DNA of 64,000 nt from an uncultured Pseudodesulfovibrio sp. (GCF_963664965.1 NZ_OY761823.1:134001-198000), one strand, 5' to 3'. Counted from the stretch's first letter, positions 9,077-17,882 are shown. Program-made: numbers and translations. The notes: generated from the sequence alone by a model not told the origin.

Positions 9077-11491
9077 CTATTTCTTTCCGTCTCCCGGCAC
9101 GGCGATTTTCGCCAGTTCCGCAAGCCGCGAATCAACGGCATGGTACAGGGTCCCTGTCGGATACTTCCCGGATTTGGAGCGCGAACCGCAACGCATGCCT
9201 GTCAGAATGAACATGGCTTCCTCAATGGTCTTGACCGGGAAGATGTGGAACAGGCCGTCCTCGACCGCCTGAACGACTTCGTCCTTGAGCATGAGGTTGA
9301 CCACGTTGTCGGCGGGCAGAATGACGCCCTGTTTCCCTGTCAATTTACGACGACGGCAGACTTCGAAGAAGCCCTCGATTTTGCGATTCACGCCGCCCAC
9401 GGCCATGACGGCACCGGACTGGGAAACCGCGCCCGTAAAGGCGTAGGAAAGATTGATCGGCACACCGGAAAGCGCGGACAGGAGCGAAGCCAGCTCGGCC
9501 CCGGAAGCGGAGTCGCCTTCGATACCGGCGTATGACTGCTCGAAACAGAGGGAGCCGGTGAGCACGATGGGCTTGTCCTGTGCAAAGAGCCGGACAAGGT
9601 AGGACTTGATGATCATCATGCCCTTGGTATGAATGGGACCGCCGAGCTGCGCTTCCCGCTCAAGGTCGAGAATGCCGCCGTGCCCCACACCCACGGTGCA
9701 GGAAATCTGATGCGGCAGACCGAATTCGTAATCCCCGAACTGGGTGACGGACAGACCGTTGGCCCGTCCCTCGGCCTCGCCCGAGGTAGACACCTTGATG
9801 ACCTGACGGTCGTAATCGGTCATGAACTCCTCTTCATAGAGGTTGACCCGGTAATCCTTGGCAGCCACGGCTTCATTGAGTTCGTCAATGCCGACCTTGG
9901 TCTTCCCGACCATGCGCGCCATGGCCGAAGCCTCGATCATGCGTTCACGTACAAGCGGCGCATACAAGGAAAGACGTTTCTGGTCCTCGACAAGACGGGA
10001 GGCGAAATCCACCAGACCGGCAATGGCCTCGCGGGTGAACGGCAGGGTGTCGCATTCGCGGGCGATCTCGCCGATGACGTACATGTAGTTCCGGATATTG
10101 GCGGCAGTGCGCGTGGCCGCATACTGGAGATGCGCTTTCAGCTTGAAATACTTCTCGAAACGATCGTCGTTATGCAGCAGAATCTCGTAATGTTCATCCG
10201 AGCCGATGAGCACGACCTTGAGTTCGAGATCAATGGGATCAGGCTGGATGGTTCGGGCGCGGACCTGTTCCGGGTCCACGGGGTCCTCAATGCGGGACTG
10301 GCCTGAACGCAGGGCGCGGAGCAGACCTTCCCATGAATTGGGATTGCTGAGCAGGTCCTCGATGTTCAGGATGAGAAATCCACCGTTGGCCATATGGATG
10401 GCCCCGGCCTTGATGAGGGTGAAGTCGGTGTACAGGGCACCCATTTCAGCCTCGCGTTCAATGGAACCCAGCAGATTGAAGGCCGTGGGATGGTCTTCGA
10501 CAATCACCGGCGCGCCCTTGGCCTTGCCGTTGTCCACGAAAAGGTTGACCTCGAAACGGGTGAAGAAATCCTCTCCTCCGGGCATGCCTTCGGGCATGAG
10601 CCCGGCCAATGAGGTATCCTTGGGCATGAACTGGTCCACGTTCTCGACGACTTCAGTGGTCAGATCGTCGAAGTACTCGGAAAGCCCCTTGATGGCCTTG
10701 AATTTATCCCGAACCACTGCAAAGCAGTCGGCCATGACGGCCTTCGCTGTCTCCTGATGCAGGACGTTTTCGGACTCACGCATGTCCATTTCATTCTGGT
10801 TGATCTGACGCAGAATGGAGCTGACACCGGCAAGCAGTTCCTCGCCCTTGGCCTTGAGCTTCTTGCGCTGGGCCGGCTTGATCTTGTCGAAATCCTTGTC
10901 CGAAACAATCTCGCCATCCACAATGGGAGAAAGGGTCAACACGCCGTCATCATCAAGACTGAGGCTGAAATTCTCCTTCTCAGCGGTCGCGTCCATCCGG
11001 CTGAACAATTCCTCACGCTTGGAATTGTGCTTCTTTACCAGCCGTTCATGTTTCTTCTGAAAGGCGTCCTTTTCAAAACGGGCCGGGATTTCCTGCCGAA
11101 TATGCGTCATGGCCTTGTGCTGGGCCAGCTTGAACTTCCGGCCCATGCCTGCGGGCATGGAAAGGGAAATGGGCCTGTCATGGTCCTCAAAATTATAAAG
11201 GAACACCCAATCGCAAGGCGCATCCCTGCGCGCGGCGGCCGGTTCGAGAAAACTCTTTGCAAAATAGGTGCGGCCCATGTTCGGTTCACCCGAAACATAG
11301 ACGTTATGCTCGTTGCCCTTGATTTCAAGGGCCAGGGAAAGCGCCTGAATGGCCCGAGGCTGAAACTTCGGATAGACGTTGCGATCCGGAATCTCGGTAC
11401 TGTCGGCAAACGGGACCTTGGCGGGGTCCAGCGCGGCCCGCAGCTTGGAAGGCTTGAGTCCTTTGGGCATGGAAGTGGTCGTTTTTTTCAT
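9077..11491 (-). CDS. Lon-related ATP-dependent protease (AAA_32 / S16)
   Basis: This 804-residue cytoplasmic protein combines an AAA_32-type ATPase with a C-terminal Lon (S16) protease domain. The dyad is Ser661 in EGDSASGAE and Lys704 in GGVNRKIEG, 43 residues apart as in Lon. A long charged coiled-coil region occupies about residues 190-290. The Walker A region reads GEPNMGRTYF, with Arg where most P-loops have Lys; I recall the same substitution in relatives but could not check it. It lacks the N-terminal substrate-binding domain of classical Lon. The ATG at 11491 is chosen over a TTG one codon upstream. It lies just downstream of the flagellar operon, separated by about 137 bp. Confidence 0.9.
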   Translation of the reverse strand: MKKTTTSMPKGLKPSKLRAALDPAKVPFADSTEIPDRNVYPKFQPRAIQALSLALEIKGNEHNVYVSGEPNMGRTYFAKSFLEPAAARRDAPCDWVFLYNFEDHDRPISLSMPAGMGRKFKLAQHKAMTHIRQEIPARFEKDAFQKKHERLVKKHNSKREELFSRMDATAEKENFSLSLDDDGVLTLSPIVDGEIVSDKDFDKIKPAQRKKLKAKGEELLAGVSSILRQINQNEMDMRESENVLHQETAKAVMADCFAVVRDKFKAIKGLSEYFDDLTTEVVENVDQFMPKDTSLAGLMPEGMPGGEDFFTRFEVNLFVDNGKAKGAPVIVEDHPTAFNLLGSIEREAEMGALYTDFTLIKAGAIHMANGGFLILNIEDLLSNPNSWEGLLRALRSGQSRIEDPVDPEQVRARTIQPDPIDLELKVVLIGSDEHYEILLHNDDRFEKYFKLKAHLQYAATRTAANIRNYMYVIGEIARECDTLPFTREAIAGLVDFASRLVEDQKRLSLYAPLVRERMIEASAMARMVGKTKVGIDELNEAVAAKDYRVNLYEEEFMTDYDRQVIKVSTSGEAEGRANGLSVTQFGDYEFGLPHQISCTVGVGHGGILDLEREAQLGGPIHTKGMMIIKSYLVRLFAQDKPIVLTGSLCFEQSYAGIEGDSASGAELASLLSALSGVPINLSYAFTGAVSQSGAVMAVGGVNRKIEGFFEVCRRRKLTGKQGVILPADNVVNLMLKDEVVQAVEDGLFHIFPVKTIEEAMFILTGMRCGSRSKSGKYPTGTLYHAVDSRLAELAKIAVPGDGKK

Positions 11492-11628
11492 CAAGTGTTC
11501 ACCTGTGTCAGGCGGTTGAAGGAGACGGCAAACTCACCGTAAACGAAAGATACGGTTTTTCACCACGGATGTCACCATCCATTGTGAGGGGAACATATGC
11601 ATGCCCCTGAGACAAGCCTTGGGAGATT

Positions 11629-11898
11629 TTATCGTATATAGTTGGGAAGATTGAGAAAAAGATTTGTCGTATACGACATCATCTTGTCCATTATCCATGG
11701 AAATGCAATGAGCAGGGCAAGAAAGATGGCCACGATCTTCGGAACCATGGTCAAGGTCATTTCCTGAATCTGGGTGGCGGCCTGCAACACGGAAATGAAA
11801 ATACCCACGACCATGCCGATGCCGAGCATGGGCAACGAAATAATGAGCGTCATCTCAATGGCCTGTCTGGCGAAGCCGACAACAAACTCAGGAGTCAC
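11629..11898 (-). CDS. fliQ: Flagellar export protein FliQ
   Basis: This 89-residue inner-membrane subunit of the flagellar type III export gate has two hydrophobic segments. Its sequence, MTPEFVVGFARQAIEMTLI then SVLQAATQIQEMTL, is typical FliQ, including the VLQAATQIQE block. It is the last gene of the minus-strand flagellar operon, 85 bp after fliP. FliR, FlhB and FlhA, which normally complete the gate, are not in the window. A Lon-related protease gene follows. Confidence 0.93.
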   Translation of the reverse strand: MTPEFVVGFARQAIEMTLIISLPMLGIGMVVGIFISVLQAATQIQEMTLTMVPKIVAIFLALLIAFPWIMDKMMSYTTNLFLNLPNYIR

Positions 11899-11983
11899 AG
11901 GGCATTACCTTTTTCAATACTCGGTTACAGGTTGACGCCCTCACCCGGACGCACGTCTCCCCGGGCAACACATGGGCGCAGGG

Positions 11984-12754
11984 TCACTGGAACGTATTCA
12001 CCAAAGAACCGACAAGCAGATTCCATCCGTCAATCAGGATAAACAGCAAAATCTTGAACGGCAATGATATCATGACTGGCGGCAGCATCATCATGCCCAT
12101 GGCGAGCAGGATCGAAGCAACGACCATGTCAAGAATAAGGAACGGGATATAAATGAGAAAACCGATGGTAAAACCGGTTTTGAGTTCCGAAATGGTATAA
12201 GCGGCCACCAGCATGAGGGTGTTGACCTCTTCCTTGTTCTTAGGCCGATCCTCTTTGGTGATGGAATAGAAAATCGAGAGATCCTTTTCACGCGTGTGCT
12301 TGAACATGAACTTGCGAATAGGCTTCTGCGCCCGGTCAAGCATCTCGTCAAAACGGATTTCCTCAGCCATGTACGGCTGGAATGCGGTGTCGTTGATGGC
12401 CTTGCCCACCGGGTACATGATGACCAACGTCATGAAAATGGCCAGCCCCGCAAGAATCTGGTTGGGCGGCATCTGCTGTGTTCCCATGGCCTGCCGCAAA
12501 AAATGAAAAACAATGATGATGCGGGTAAACGAGGTCATGGTCAGCATGATGGCCGGGGCCATGCTGAGCACGGTCATGAGGAACAGGATTTCAAGCAGAG
12601 TCGAGACTTCCCCCGGCTCCGCCTGTCCGGCGGCAAGCTCCATGGAAAGCTTGGGGATGGTCGGTCCCTGAGCAAAGGCCAGTACGGGCAAGGCAATCGC
12701 GGCAAGCAGGACGACCCAGAAGATCGCCTGTATGCGAAACGTCCTACCCTTCAT
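11984..12754 (-). CDS. fliP: Flagellar export protein FliP
   Basis: This 256-residue inner-membrane protein forms the core of the flagellar export gate. An N-terminal signal peptide (hydrophobic run to VLAFAQG) is followed by the FliP blocks TSFTRIIIVFHFLRQAMGTQ and PPNQILAGLAIFMT, and the C-terminal pair of membrane segments including GFLIYIPFLILDMVVASIL. The start at 12754 follows an AAGAGGAG ribosome site and overlaps the end of fliO by 11 bp, which implies translational coupling. A longer in-frame extension to 12850 lies inside fliO and is rejected. Confidence 0.95.
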   Translation of the reverse strand: MKGRTFRIQAIFWVVLLAAIALPVLAFAQGPTIPKLSMELAAGQAEPGEVSTLLEILFLMTVLSMAPAIMLTMTSFTRIIIVFHFLRQAMGTQQMPPNQILAGLAIFMTLVIMYPVGKAINDTAFQPYMAEEIRFDEMLDRAQKPIRKFMFKHTREKDLSIFYSITKEDRPKNKEEVNTLMLVAAYTISELKTGFTIGFLIYIPFLILDMVVASILLAMGMMMLPPVMISLPFKILLFILIDGWNLLVGSLVNTFQ

Positions 12755-13130
12755 CGCCAGTACTCCTCTTGAGAAACGATGCAAAATTCTTCTTTTCAGC
12801 AGGTTCGGCAATACTTTCGTCCGCATCGCCCTTGTCCAGCAGTGTGACATGTTCTGCCGTCACACCAAGCAGCAGATCCTTTCCCTGATGACGCACAACC
12901 ACAACGCTCTGATGCTGCCCGAGCATGAGCCGCCCCATGAGTTGCGGTGCGCCCTGTCCTCCCTGAATACCCATCCCCTGCACGCCGAGCCGACGCAGCA
13001 GGTAATAGGCCAGAAAAATGACGCCGAGCAGCAGGCTGAGATAGCCCAGTGTCGTGAAAATGGTGGTACCCGTGTCCACCATAGGGAGCGCCATGGCCCC
13101 CGTTGCATTGGCTGCGACAGTGCTATCCAA
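12744..13130 (-). CDS. fliO: Flagellar assembly protein FliO
   Basis: This 128-residue single-pass membrane protein aids FliP assembly. It has a short outer segment, one membrane helix (about 27-47) and a small cytoplasmic domain with GRLMLGQHQSVVVV and LLLGVTAEHVTLL, the typical FliO pattern. The frame opens with TTG at 13130, overlapping the end of fliN by 8 bp. An ATG at 13094 is an alternative start. It sits between fliN and fliP, the conserved fliN-O-P-Q order. FliO is poorly conserved, so context carries much of the call. Confidence 0.85.
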   Translation of the reverse strand: MDSTVAANATGAMALPMVDTGTTIFTTLGYLSLLLGVIFLAYYLLRRLGVQGMGIQGGQGAPQLMGRLMLGQHQSVVVVRHQGKDLLLGVTAEHVTLLDKGDADESIAEPAEKKNFASFLKRSTGDEG

Positions 13131-13713
13131 GCTGTTTCACTCGCTCAATGGGGCTGATGATATCCGTCAGGCGGATACCGAATTTTTCGTTGATGACAAC
13201 CGCTTCGCCGCGTGCGACGAGCTTGCCGTTGACGTAAATTTCCAAAGGTTCACCCGCAAGCTTGTTCAGCTCGACAACCGATCCCTGACCGAGTTGCAGC
13301 AGCTCGTTGATAAGCAGCTTGGTGCGGCCCAGTTCGGCAGAGACCTCAAGCGGGATATCCAGAATGAAGTCCAGATCGCGCTTGCCGGAAGCGCTTCCGG
13401 CCTTGGCGTCCGCCCCCATGTCCTTGAAGTCATAATCATGGGTCTGGGTCGAAAGGAACGCCTGTTCCTTCTCGTGCTTGACTTCGTCCTGCTCGGTTTC
13501 GGCAAGGGCGGCGGCCCACTCGTCGGCAAGGGCTTCGTCGTCACCGCCGACATCGGCACTTCCGGCCTCGGACGGATCGGTCACGTTCTCAAGTCCTCCA
13601 AGCGGATCATCGGCATCGAGTCCGGCTGCGGCATCGCCAGCATCACCGGCGTCGTCACCGTCCAGCAGGGCGTCAGCCCATTCCTGTGCAAGTTTGTCTT
13701 GATCGTCGGCCAT
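13123..13713 (-). CDS. fliN: Flagellar switch protein FliN
   Basis: The C-terminal 80 residues are a SpoA (surface presentation) domain: DIPLEVSAELGRTKLLINEL, then GSVVELNKLAGEPLEIYVNG and ARGEAVVINEKFGIRLTDI, diagnostic of FliN in the rotor C-ring. The protein is about 196 residues, longer than the roughly 137-residue enteric form, because of an acidic, Asp- and Ala-rich N-terminal half (DDAGDAGDAAAGLDADD). ATG 13713 is preferred over 13719 because GAGGTG is correctly spaced only for the former. It lies between fliL and fliO. Confidence 0.93.
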   Translation of the reverse strand: MADDQDKLAQEWADALLDGDDAGDAGDAAAGLDADDPLGGLENVTDPSEAGSADVGGDDEALADEWAAALAETEQDEVKHEKEQAFLSTQTHDYDFKDMGADAKAGSASGKRDLDFILDIPLEVSAELGRTKLLINELLQLGQGSVVELNKLAGEPLEIYVNGKLVARGEAVVINEKFGIRLTDIISPIERVKQLG

Positions 13714-13806
13714 TTTCATTCACCTCGTGAAAACGTTTTCCAGACAGCACTGTCAAAAAAACAGACAGTCCGCATCTCTCTGCGGCAGCAAGTTGCAAAA
13801 TGTGTG

Positions 13807-14301
13807 CTACTGAATAACCATTTCCGTAATGTATACACGTAAGATACTGCCTTTACCGACAATCTGATTCAGTCGGTCGACCACTTCCTGCTTGAGTTCC
13901 ACCTTGGCCTTCATAGTGGAAAGGGAATCATAGGTCTTGCTTGAAAGCAGCAGAAGCAGGGTATCCTTGATCTTTGCCTCGTATTTGGCCAATGCGGCCT
14001 GCGCTTCGGGATCACGGACCTCGACCTCAAGGCCGAGTTTCAGGTAGCGCCTTCCCAACGGGTCAGCCAGATTGACAAGGAACACGGGCAGCGGGACCAG
14101 CGTACCCTCCAGAGACTCCAGAGGCGCTTGCTCGCCCTCGGCAGCCACTTCCTCGGTCGCGGCGTCTTCGGCAGGTGCGGCGAAAAACATGGTGTATCCG
14201 AAATAACCGCCCACGCCGAGCGCGATCAGCACCACAAGGATGATGATCCACTTGAGCATTCCACCCTTTTTCTCTTCCTGGAGTACATCTTCGTCAGCCA
14301 T
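13807..14301 (-). CDS. fliL: Flagellar basal body protein FliL
   Basis: This 164-residue protein has a short cytoplasmic tail, one membrane helix (about residues 15-37) and a periplasmic domain with LVPLPVFLVNLADP and RYLKLGLEVEV, typical of FliL, which surrounds and supports the stator. An Ala/Glu-rich linker (about 40-60) follows the helix. The ATG at 14301 is preferred over an upstream GTG, with AAAGGTG before it. It is flanked by the motB paralogue and fliN. Confidence 0.93.
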   Translation of the reverse strand: MADEDVLQEEKKGGMLKWIIILVVLIALGVGGYFGYTMFFAAPAEDAATEEVAAEGEQAPLESLEGTLVPLPVFLVNLADPLGRRYLKLGLEVEVRDPEAQAALAKYEAKIKDTLLLLLSSKTYDSLSTMKAKVELKQEVVDRLNQIVGKGSILRVYITEMVIQ

Positions 14302-14467
14302 TTCGGGCACCTTTCTCTTCCGGTTGTATTATCAGACCTGACGCAGCCCTCCTCGAAGAGCGCTCTTCCAAAGCCTGCATTCTTTCCATAGCCCGATTTC
14401 ACGGGCTTTTCCAGACAAAGTTTAGACTCACCCCGCCGCATGGACCGCAGCAACGGGCATGTCTCCG

Positions 14468-15190
14468 CTAATACCCGCCGATGGGACGGGCAGTCTTCAG
14501 CAAAATTTCCACACGGCGGTTCATGGCCGAATCCGCAGGCCTGCCGTAATCGTCACGCACCGGAAACGCCCCGCCATACGCAGACAGGGAAAACCGGCTG
14601 TCAGGCATTCCGGCCTTGACCAGAAACGACAGCACGGCAAGCGCCCGGTCTCCGGACAGGACAAACGGATCGATCGCCCCTTCCACGCCGGAGGTATATC
14701 CGGCGATATTCACCGGAGCCCCGGTATGGGTCATCATGGGAATGATCCGGTCGAGCACGAACTCGCCACGCGGACTGAGTGCGGACTGCCCCGGCTCGAA
14801 CAGCAGCTTGTCGGTGAAGACCAGAGCCACGCCGTCGGGCTTGGCAAGGATTTCGAGATTCTTGTCCAGCTCCGACTTGTCCAGTTCCTCGGGCAGGACG
14901 TCATCCGGGAACAACAGGTCCTTGATGCGCTGTTTCTTGTCCAGCACCTGCCACGGCTTGGCCATGAGATCGACGACAAGCCGTTCCTTGGCCGTAACCC
15001 GGCCCGAGCCGCGCTTGTCGAGCAGGCCGAGATCGGCGGTATGCAAGGTCACACGGGTCAGGATGGCGTTGTCCATGGACGACATGGTCAGGAGCAGCAC
15101 GAAGAACGTGAGCAAAAGCGTCACCAGATCAGAAAAAGTGACGAGCCAGAGCGCAAGCGGCGGGCAGGTTACTTTTTTCTTTTTCGCCAT
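14468..15190 (-). CDS. MotB-like stator protein (second paralogue)
   Basis: This 240-residue OmpA/MotB-family protein has one membrane helix containing the proton- or sodium-binding Asp (VTFSDLVTLLLTFFVLL) and a C-terminal peptidoglycan-binding domain ending NRRVEILL. The usual GHTD position reads GYTSG, so the wall-binding loop diverges. It starts 2 bp after the other motB gene, so the pair is translationally linked, and fliL follows about 166 bp on. Two MotB types beside a single MotA suggest alternative or mixed stators. Confidence 0.88.
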   Translation of the reverse strand: MAKKKKVTCPPLALWLVTFSDLVTLLLTFFVLLLTMSSMDNAILTRVTLHTADLGLLDKRGSGRVTAKERLVVDLMAKPWQVLDKKQRIKDLLFPDDVLPEELDKSELDKNLEILAKPDGVALVFTDKLLFEPGQSALSPRGEFVLDRIIPMMTHTGAPVNIAGYTSGVEGAIDPFVLSGDRALAVLSFLVKAGMPDSRFSLSAYGGAFPVRDDYGRPADSAMNRRVEILLKTARPIGGY

Positions 15191-15192
15191 GG

Positions 15193-16014
15193 CTACTCCA
15201 GCCCCTCGGGCGGGCGCACGTCGAATTCGAATCCGTCCACACTGATGCTGTCGTCCTGCGTCCGAATCGACGGAGACAGCGCCCGGACTTCCTCGCCCGC
15301 TTCAAGGCTCCGCTTATCGAGCACGATGTCGACACGCCGGTTCTTTGCCCTGTTTTCGGCGTTGTTCTGCGGGTAGTAGGGACGGTATTTGCCGAACGCC
15401 TCGATCCTGAGCATGTCCGGGGCCATGCCGCGTTCAAGCAGGAAGCGGTACACGGCCAGCGTTCTGTTGAGCGAGAGCTTCCACGACAGATCAGGAATCA
15501 TCGTGTCGTCTCCCGGCTCGTAATTCAGGCCGAGTTCATCGCGAAGCTCCGAAGTGTGTCCGGCCAGAAGCAACGGATACTGAACCTGCGACAGGATCGG
15601 CATGAACTCGTCGAGAAGCGCCCGTCCGGCATCGGACAGGACCACGCCGTCCGGTTCGAACAGCAGGCTCGAATTGATGGAAAGAATCTGAACAAAACGA
15701 TTGGAGCGGAAATTGATGTCCTGATCCACGTTTTCCCATTTGAGTTCCTTGAGCGGCTCAAGGTCGCCGCTGTCGATGGGACCGGGTTCAACCGTACGGC
15801 GCGTGTCCTTTTTGGAAAAGACCTCGTAACTGGCGTCCTGCCAGCCGAACGTACCGATGATGGAACCGAGCGCGACCAGTTTGCGGCGTGCGTCGATCTG
15901 GGACATGGACACGAGCAACACAAAAAACGTGAGCATCAACGTCATGACGTCGGAGAACGTGATCATCCACGGAGGCATCTCTTCGCAGATGAGTTTTTTC
16001 TCTTTTTTCGCCAT
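15193..16014 (-). CDS. motB: Stator protein MotB
   Basis: This 273-residue protein begins MAKKEKKLICEEMPPWMITF. The membrane helix carries the ion-binding Asp in FSDVMTLMLTFFVLL, and the OmpA-like domain has AGHTSELRDELG and ends NRRVDIVL. It anchors MotA to peptidoglycan and forms the ion channel of the flagellar motor. It lies 30 bp downstream of motA and directly before the second MotB-like gene. The ion (proton or sodium) cannot be decided by sight. Confidence 0.92.
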   Translation of the reverse strand: MAKKEKKLICEEMPPWMITFSDVMTLMLTFFVLLVSMSQIDARRKLVALGSIIGTFGWQDASYEVFSKKDTRRTVEPGPIDSGDLEPLKELKWENVDQDINFRSNRFVQILSINSSLLFEPDGVVLSDAGRALLDEFMPILSQVQYPLLLAGHTSELRDELGLNYEPGDDTMIPDLSWKLSLNRTLAVYRFLLERGMAPDMLRIEAFGKYRPYYPQNNAENRAKNRRVDIVLDKRSLEAGEEVRALSPSIRTQDDSISVDGFEFDVRPPEGLE

Positions 16015-16044
16015 GACGTACTCCCGATGTGAGGAGACTGGAAA

Positions 16045-16806
16045 TTAATCCGAAACGACCCGGTCCTTGGGAGGCAGGTAGCTGTTCAGCTTTTCCTCGA
16101 TGATGCGCGGGTTCTCGCCCTTGGAGATGGCAAGGATGCCTTCCATTATCATCTCGCGGAGCAGGACTTCCTCCTTGCTGCGCGCCTTGAGCTTGCCCGA
16201 CATGGGGTTGAACACGAGGTTGGCGAGAATCGCACCGTACAGCGTGGTCAGCAGCGCGACAGCCATGGCAGGACCGATGGTAGACGGGTCAGACATGGTC
16301 TGGAGCATCTGCACCAGACCGATAACCGTACCGATCATTCCCATGGCCGGGGCAAGGGTGCCGAGCACGGCCACCACGTCCGCGCCGGTGGCATGCCGCT
16401 CTGCCAGATAGGAGACTTCGGTTTCCAGAATCTCCTGAATGGTCTGCGGCTCAAGGCCGTCGACCGTGAGCTGCAACCCTTTACGCATGTATTCGTCGTC
16501 GATCTCCTTGATGAGCGGCTCCAACGACAGGATGCCCTCGCGACGGGCGCGGTTGGCGTAATCCTTGAATCGCTCGATGACGTCCTGCGGAGACTCGAGA
16601 CTGGAAAAGAAGGTGTTCTTGATAACCCCAATGACACCGATGACGTATCCCATGGGATAGTTGACCAGTGCCGCGCCGAGGGTTCCACCCATGACAATGA
16701 GGAAGGAAGGGACGGAAACAAAGATAATCAGGCTTGAGCCGGTCAAAATGGCCGACACAACCAAGCCGAAAGAGAGCACAATCCCTATTACTGTTCCGAG
16801 ATCCAT
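16045..16806 (-). CDS. motA: Stator protein MotA
   Basis: This 253-residue protein has four membrane segments. It starts MDLGTVIGIVLSFGLVVSAI, has the cytoplasmic domain between helices 2 and 3, and the late blocks MGMIGTVIGLVQML and AVALLTTLYGAILANLVF typical of MotA/PomA. Its start style (MDLGT..G) resembles the PomA branch. It lies 24 bp downstream of yggS and upstream of two motB genes. Transcription probably starts at the sigma-28 site before yggS. Confidence 0.93.
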   Translation of the reverse strand: MDLGTVIGIVLSFGLVVSAILTGSSLIIFVSVPSFLIVMGGTLGAALVNYPMGYVIGVIGVIKNTFFSSLESPQDVIERFKDYANRARREGILSLEPLIKEIDDEYMRKGLQLTVDGLEPQTIQEILETEVSYLAERHATGADVVAVLGTLAPAMGMIGTVIGLVQMLQTMSDPSTIGPAMAVALLTTLYGAILANLVFNPMSGKLKARSKEEVLLREMIMEGILAISKGENPRIIEEKLNSYLPPKDRVVSD

Positions 16807-16830
16807 ACCAATCCTTTGCCTTTGCTCGTA

Positions 16831-17535
16831 TTATCTTGGCGGTCGCTGCCCGAAAATCCGGGTACCGATCCGAACCAGTGTCGCGCCCTCTTCCACGGCC
16901 GGGACAAAATCCCCGGTCATGCCCATGGACAGATGAGGCAGCGGTTTACCCAATTGTTTTTCCAACGCTTCCCGCAATTCCCGCAACCGGGCAAAAACAG
17001 GGCGCGCGCCCTCGGGATCGTTGAAAAACGGCGGCATCGTCATCAAACCGACGAGCCGGACCCCTTCCATTTCCATGACGGATTCCGCCAATTCAGGAAG
17101 GTTTTCTACCGAAATTCCGGACTTTTGCACCTCTTCAGCGATGTTCACCTGAAGAAGAATATCCTGAACCACTCCGAGGCTTGAAGCCTTTTTATGCAAT
17201 GCCTGAGCCAGTTTACGTGAATCCACGCTGTGCACCAGCTCGAAATTCCCGGCCACGAACTTCGCCTTGTTGGACTGAAGCCCCCCGATGAAATGCCATT
17301 TCACATCGAGATCGGCCAACTCTTCCTGCTTGGCCATGGACTCCTGCACGTAGTTTTCACCGAAATCCACCTGCCCCCAACCGGCCAGTTCACGAATGGC
17401 CGATGCCGGATGCAGCTTGGAAACCGCCACAAGGGTGACGTCTTCCGCTTTTCTTCCCGCCCTCAGGGCCGCATCAGCCAGATCTTCCCTGACCCGTGCC
17501 GCGCGGTCTGCCAGTTCACTTGTTTTATTGCTCAT
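16831..17535 (-). CDS. YggS-family PLP-binding protein
   Basis: This 234-residue cytoplasmic PLP homeostasis protein is an alanine-racemase-fold barrel. Motifs are VTLVAVSKLHP with the PLP-binding lysine near the start, FGENYVQE, WHFIGGLQSNK, and LSMGMTGDF near the C terminus. ATG 17535 is used; a TTG lies three codons upstream. It is the first gene of a run ending at fliQ and has a sigma-28-type promoter upstream, so a housekeeping PLP protein appears to be carried on a motility transcript. Confidence 0.93.
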   Translation of the reverse strand: MSNKTSELADRAARVREDLADAALRAGRKAEDVTLVAVSKLHPASAIRELAGWGQVDFGENYVQESMAKQEELADLDVKWHFIGGLQSNKAKFVAGNFELVHSVDSRKLAQALHKKASSLGVVQDILLQVNIAEEVQKSGISVENLPELAESVMEMEGVRLVGLMTMPPFFNDPEGARPVFARLRELREALEKQLGKPLPHLSMGMTGDFVPAVEEGATLVRIGTRIFGQRPPR

Positions 17536-17573
17536 AATTCTCAATGAAACGAGGCCTTAGGGCTCTTCTACCC

Positions 17574-17600
17574 TTATCGACCCGTTTTTTATTTAGTTTA
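17574..17600 (-). promoter_or_regulatory. Sigma-28 (FliA) promoter of yggS-mot-fli operon
   Basis: On the minus strand TAAA (17600-17597) is followed by exactly 15 nt and GTCGATAA (17581-17574). The class-3 flagellar consensus is TAAA-N15-GCCGATAA, so only one base differs. The predicted start lies about 30 nt before the yggS ATG. The downstream genes yggS-motA-motB-motB'-fliL fit a FliA-type regulon. Confidence 0.75.
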
Positions 17601-17807
17601 ATGAATTAATAAATTTTTCTTTGTCTCCGACCTCATGTATATGCTTATACCATGAGTTCATTCCTTGTAACTACCTGAATTTTTGCCAGAAGTGGAGAAC
17701 ACCAAAAAATGGTAATTTTTTCAAATCATTAAGTCTAGAAATTATCTATATTGCCGCCACAGGGGACTGGACGGTGACTTGACGGGCCAAGCCCGATACG
17801 AAAAGAG

Positions 17808-17835
17808 TAAAGTCAACAAAAGAGTTGAACGATAA
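17808..17835 (+). promoter_or_regulatory. Possible sigma-28 promoter of glycosyltransferase
   Basis: TAAAG at 17808 is followed by AACGATAA ending at 17835, a 6 of 8 match to GCCGATAA with a 16-nt rather than 15-nt gap. It lies about 48 bp upstream of the glycosyltransferase ATG. The match is weaker than that of the divergent site. Confidence 0.4.
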
Positions 17836-17882
17836 CAGGTGAAAGAAAAGCGAACCGGCAGAACAGCAAAGGATGTCTCCGC

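Larger units (their letters stand above)
17536..17882. other. Divergent intergenic region between motility operon and glycosyltransferase
   Basis: This 347-bp AT-rich gap without a gene separates yggS (minus) from the glycosyltransferase (plus). It holds a strong sigma-28-like promoter facing yggS (17574-17600) and a weaker one facing the glycosyltransferase (17808-17835). A short CGGGC-CAA-GCCCG hairpin lies around 17785. Nothing else is recognised. Confidence 0.7.

Noticed and set aside
11492-11628. Small gene between fliQ and the Lon-related gene
   Set aside because: There is no frame with a ribosome site. The sequence shows only weak inverted repeats such as ACCGTA/TACGGT.
17740-17882. 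Riboswitch (cyclic di-GMP type) before the glycosyltransferase gene
   Set aside because: Only a 5-bp hairpin is present, and the conserved core sequences of known classes are missing.
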